DNA of 64,000 bases. Source: Climacteris rufus (lineage: Eukaryota; Chordata; Aves; Passeriformes; Climacteridae). Positions 61,881 through 64,000 of the stretch are shown here, in pieces. The stretch lies in the NCBI GenBank assembly GCA_013398175.1, contig VZRZ01008256.1:372001-436000 (forward strand), written 5' to 3'. Position numbers and translations under genes: made by a program. The notes beneath the pieces were generated by a model. It made no database searches. It saw nothing but the letters and a program-made list of their open reading frames with translations, and was not told the DNA's origin. Each line of letters opens with the position of its first letter. The first letter of the stretch is position 1.

Positions 61881-63579
61881 CTAGGTCAAACAATTTTTGG
61901 ACTATTTTAACACAAAGTCCTCCCTCAGCGCACTGGCTAGAAGCACTTGCTGATACTGCTTCTCAGGCTTAATCTCCTGCATTTCTTCAACTCCTCAGAA
62001 TACCCCCTTTCAAAGCAACCAGCCACCTGTCCTGCTCTGAAGCAGTTCTGCTCAACTCGATACAAAAATAACTGACTTTTTACAGTTATAGTCTACAAAG
62101 TGATTGAGTTTTGGTATTCTTAGGTCTGATAAATCAAAGCCCCTTTGCACAGACGAGCTGTATCCAAAGAAAACCCTTTGGATTATCAAAGTCTCAAATC
62201 CAATCTGGTAGATTTTGCCTCAAAACTTTTCACAAAAGCAATGACCCATGTAGTAAGGACAATTCATACACTTCAGATAGAGCTCTTATTTTGTCAACAG
62301 CTGGGATGAGATGATACTGACCAATCCCATTTTGGATACTAGTCTTGGTAATCAAGCCCTAAATGCCAGGCAGAAAGTCCAGAAATACACATACACTTTT
62401 CCCCTGTCCATTTCACATTTTTTGGTTTTGTTTAGTTGCAAGGAGATGAGCAGTATACCAGAAGGCACTCCTTATTCTTAGCCAAACACATCTTTGAGAT
62501 TTACACTTCTTTTACACCTGAAAGCATTACATTTCATCTGCATAACCTTAAGGGGAAAATTTTGACTTTTGCTATGATTTTGCCTGTCCAAGATTTTGCC
62601 ACTCCACCTGAAAAAGGCCACGATATTGTGCAAAGGCTCAAACAATATGATTAAGAAAGATAAACAGTGTGATAACTTTTGGTAGACACATCTGGAGCTG
62701 CACACACCTGGTAATGACTTTTAAGGGTCTTTCAATGCCTCTGCAAACGTGTGCACCAAGAAAGGTCATTGATTTACTCTTTTTTTTGGTTTTTTGGACA
62801 AGGGGAAATATTCTAATATTCTGGTTCTGCTTCTCAATTAATCATTCCAAACACAATGTGCTCAACATTTAGGTTTCATAAAAATGTCACAAAAATACTT
62901 CAATCTTTGTGGTTTGTTTTTTCTTCAATTATAATGCTTGCAGTTCTGTAAAAGGTATCAGCTAGAGATACATAACTACAAAACAACTGCATATCATACA
63001 GAAAAGTTTTTCTAGGAAGATTATGGATCATTTTTCCAGGTATAATGCATGTGAGTCCGTTTTCATACATACAAAAGTTATCAACAATATAAATTGTATT
63101 ACAAAAAAATGCCATAAACTGAATAAAAACCTTTGTAATCTTGATGGGTTTGACACTATGCAAATGATGTATCCATTTACTTTATTAATAAAACATCATT
63201 GTATTACATAGAGACACATTTTGCACTTCTGTTTTTGAGCTATTTTTAAATTAGGTTAGATTTGACAAGGGACTATTTGTGGAAATGTGGTAATTAAGAT
63301 TTGAACAGATGTCAGCAATAATAAGGGATTCAAATGAGGTGTAGGGAGATAAATGTACTCATTCAGCTGCACTGGCATACCAGGCGTCACTGAGAGAAGA
63401 TAACAGCATGGATTCAGCAGTTCTTTTTTCAGGAGAGGTTCTGGAAAATTGTCCAGTAATTCAGGTTTTCTGATATTATTTAGTCTTTTTGCATTATTTT
63501 ACAGAATGTCTTAATTTAAAAATAAATTCCTGTTCTATTAATATTTATGACATTATAGAATTTGATCAATACTTTATAA
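61881..63579. other. AT-rich non-coding stretch, no gene seen
   Basis: No primer-binding site or internal ERVL sequence follows the LTR. No exon or other repeat recognised. Confidence 0.55.
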
Positions 63580-63765
63580 TTGCAAGTCTTTTATAACATA
63601 AATTACTATGTTTTATAATAACATGTTTTATAATGATATCATAATCATATAATATATATTATATATAATTATAAAACATTACATATAATATATATTGTTT
63701 TATAATTATATTCTAATTTATAATAATGTTTTATAATAATAATAATGTTTTATATAATTTTATGC
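63580..63765. repeat. Very AT-rich tract with inverted repeat and TTTTATAAT units
   Basis: Repeated (G)TTTTATAAT words and (TA)n runs. Arms 63664-63677 (TATAATTATAAAAC) and 63697-63710 are perfect 14-bp reverse complements around a 19-base spacer, so the tract can form a cruciform. Could be an unstable microsatellite or a nuclear matrix-type AT island. Confidence 0.85.
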
Positions 63766-64000
63766 TATTCCTCATCACTTTAAAAAATACTCTACACCTA
63801 GATTTTCTTACTTTCTCTGTTACAATAGGTTGCTTAAGTACATGACACTGTGAGCAAAACCTTCCAAGAATTACAAGCTAAATTCACAGACAGGTCCAAG
63901 TTCTAAATTCAGTTCAAAGAAACCAGTGTTTACACTGTGTACATTAAACTAGAAAAAGCAGTACAGAAATTCATCATTAGCTAATAAAGATGAACAAAGA

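Noticed and set aside
1..64000. CRISPR arrays, bacterial operons, tRNA or rRNA genes
   Set aside because: No regularly spaced repeats, no ribosome-binding-site/ORF trains and no cloverleaf or rRNA-like sequence seen; the repeat content is avian.

Overview
This window is vertebrate nuclear DNA, almost certainly from a bird. The evidence is five copies of the avian CR1 LINE, recognised by its 3' tail and by reverse-transcriptase reading-frame motifs, and two copies of ERVL-type LTRs that are widespread in birds. The rest is AT-rich, and I could support no protein-coding gene, exon, tRNA, rRNA or CRISPR array. The longest open frames (up to about 143 codons) either lie inside LTRs or read as chance ORFs. 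The window is best described as intergenic or deep intronic sequence containing repeat remains.

Layout. At the left edge (1-1315) is an internally deleted, plus-strand CR1 with pieces of ORF1 and ORF2. Four shorter, 5'-truncated CR1 tails follow at 3262-3422 (-), 8382-8970 (-), 18100-18376 (+) and 54143-54583 (-). Nine solitary LTRs fall into five families, named here A to E. Family A is at 6755-7345 (-) and 57274-57834 (+); it is GC-rich and about 560-590 bp long. Family B is at 28124-28428, 50801-51115 and 53448-53763, all on the minus strand, about 305-316 bp, each with a perfect 6-bp target-site duplication (TSD). Family C is at 18405-18693 (+) and 43391-43695 (-), about 290-305 bp. D is an ERVL LTR at 23355-23917 (-). 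E is another ERVL-type LTR at 61129-61880 (+) with an internal degenerate repeat. No gag, pol or env sequence was recognised, so these look like products of LTR-LTR recombination. By my boundaries LTRs occupy about 4.0 kb and CR1 about 2.8 kb.

Other structure: a 113-bp direct repeat about 93% identical (14553-14665 and 15211-15323); a 71-bp imperfect hairpin (38529-38599) that pairs best as a minus-strand RNA; an AT-rich inverted-repeat tract near the right end (63580-63765); several short tandem duplications; and a 51-N assembly gap inside an A run (41403-41453).

There is no operon or pathway here. The most useful content is the insertion history that can be read from the TSDs, and the CpG-rich family A LTR at 57274-57834, which keeps CCAAT boxes, a TATA-like box, a YY1-like motif and a poly(A) signal in an otherwise AT-rich, gene-free region. 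I did not find a convincing new biological system; the hairpin and the 113-bp repeat are the least explained items.
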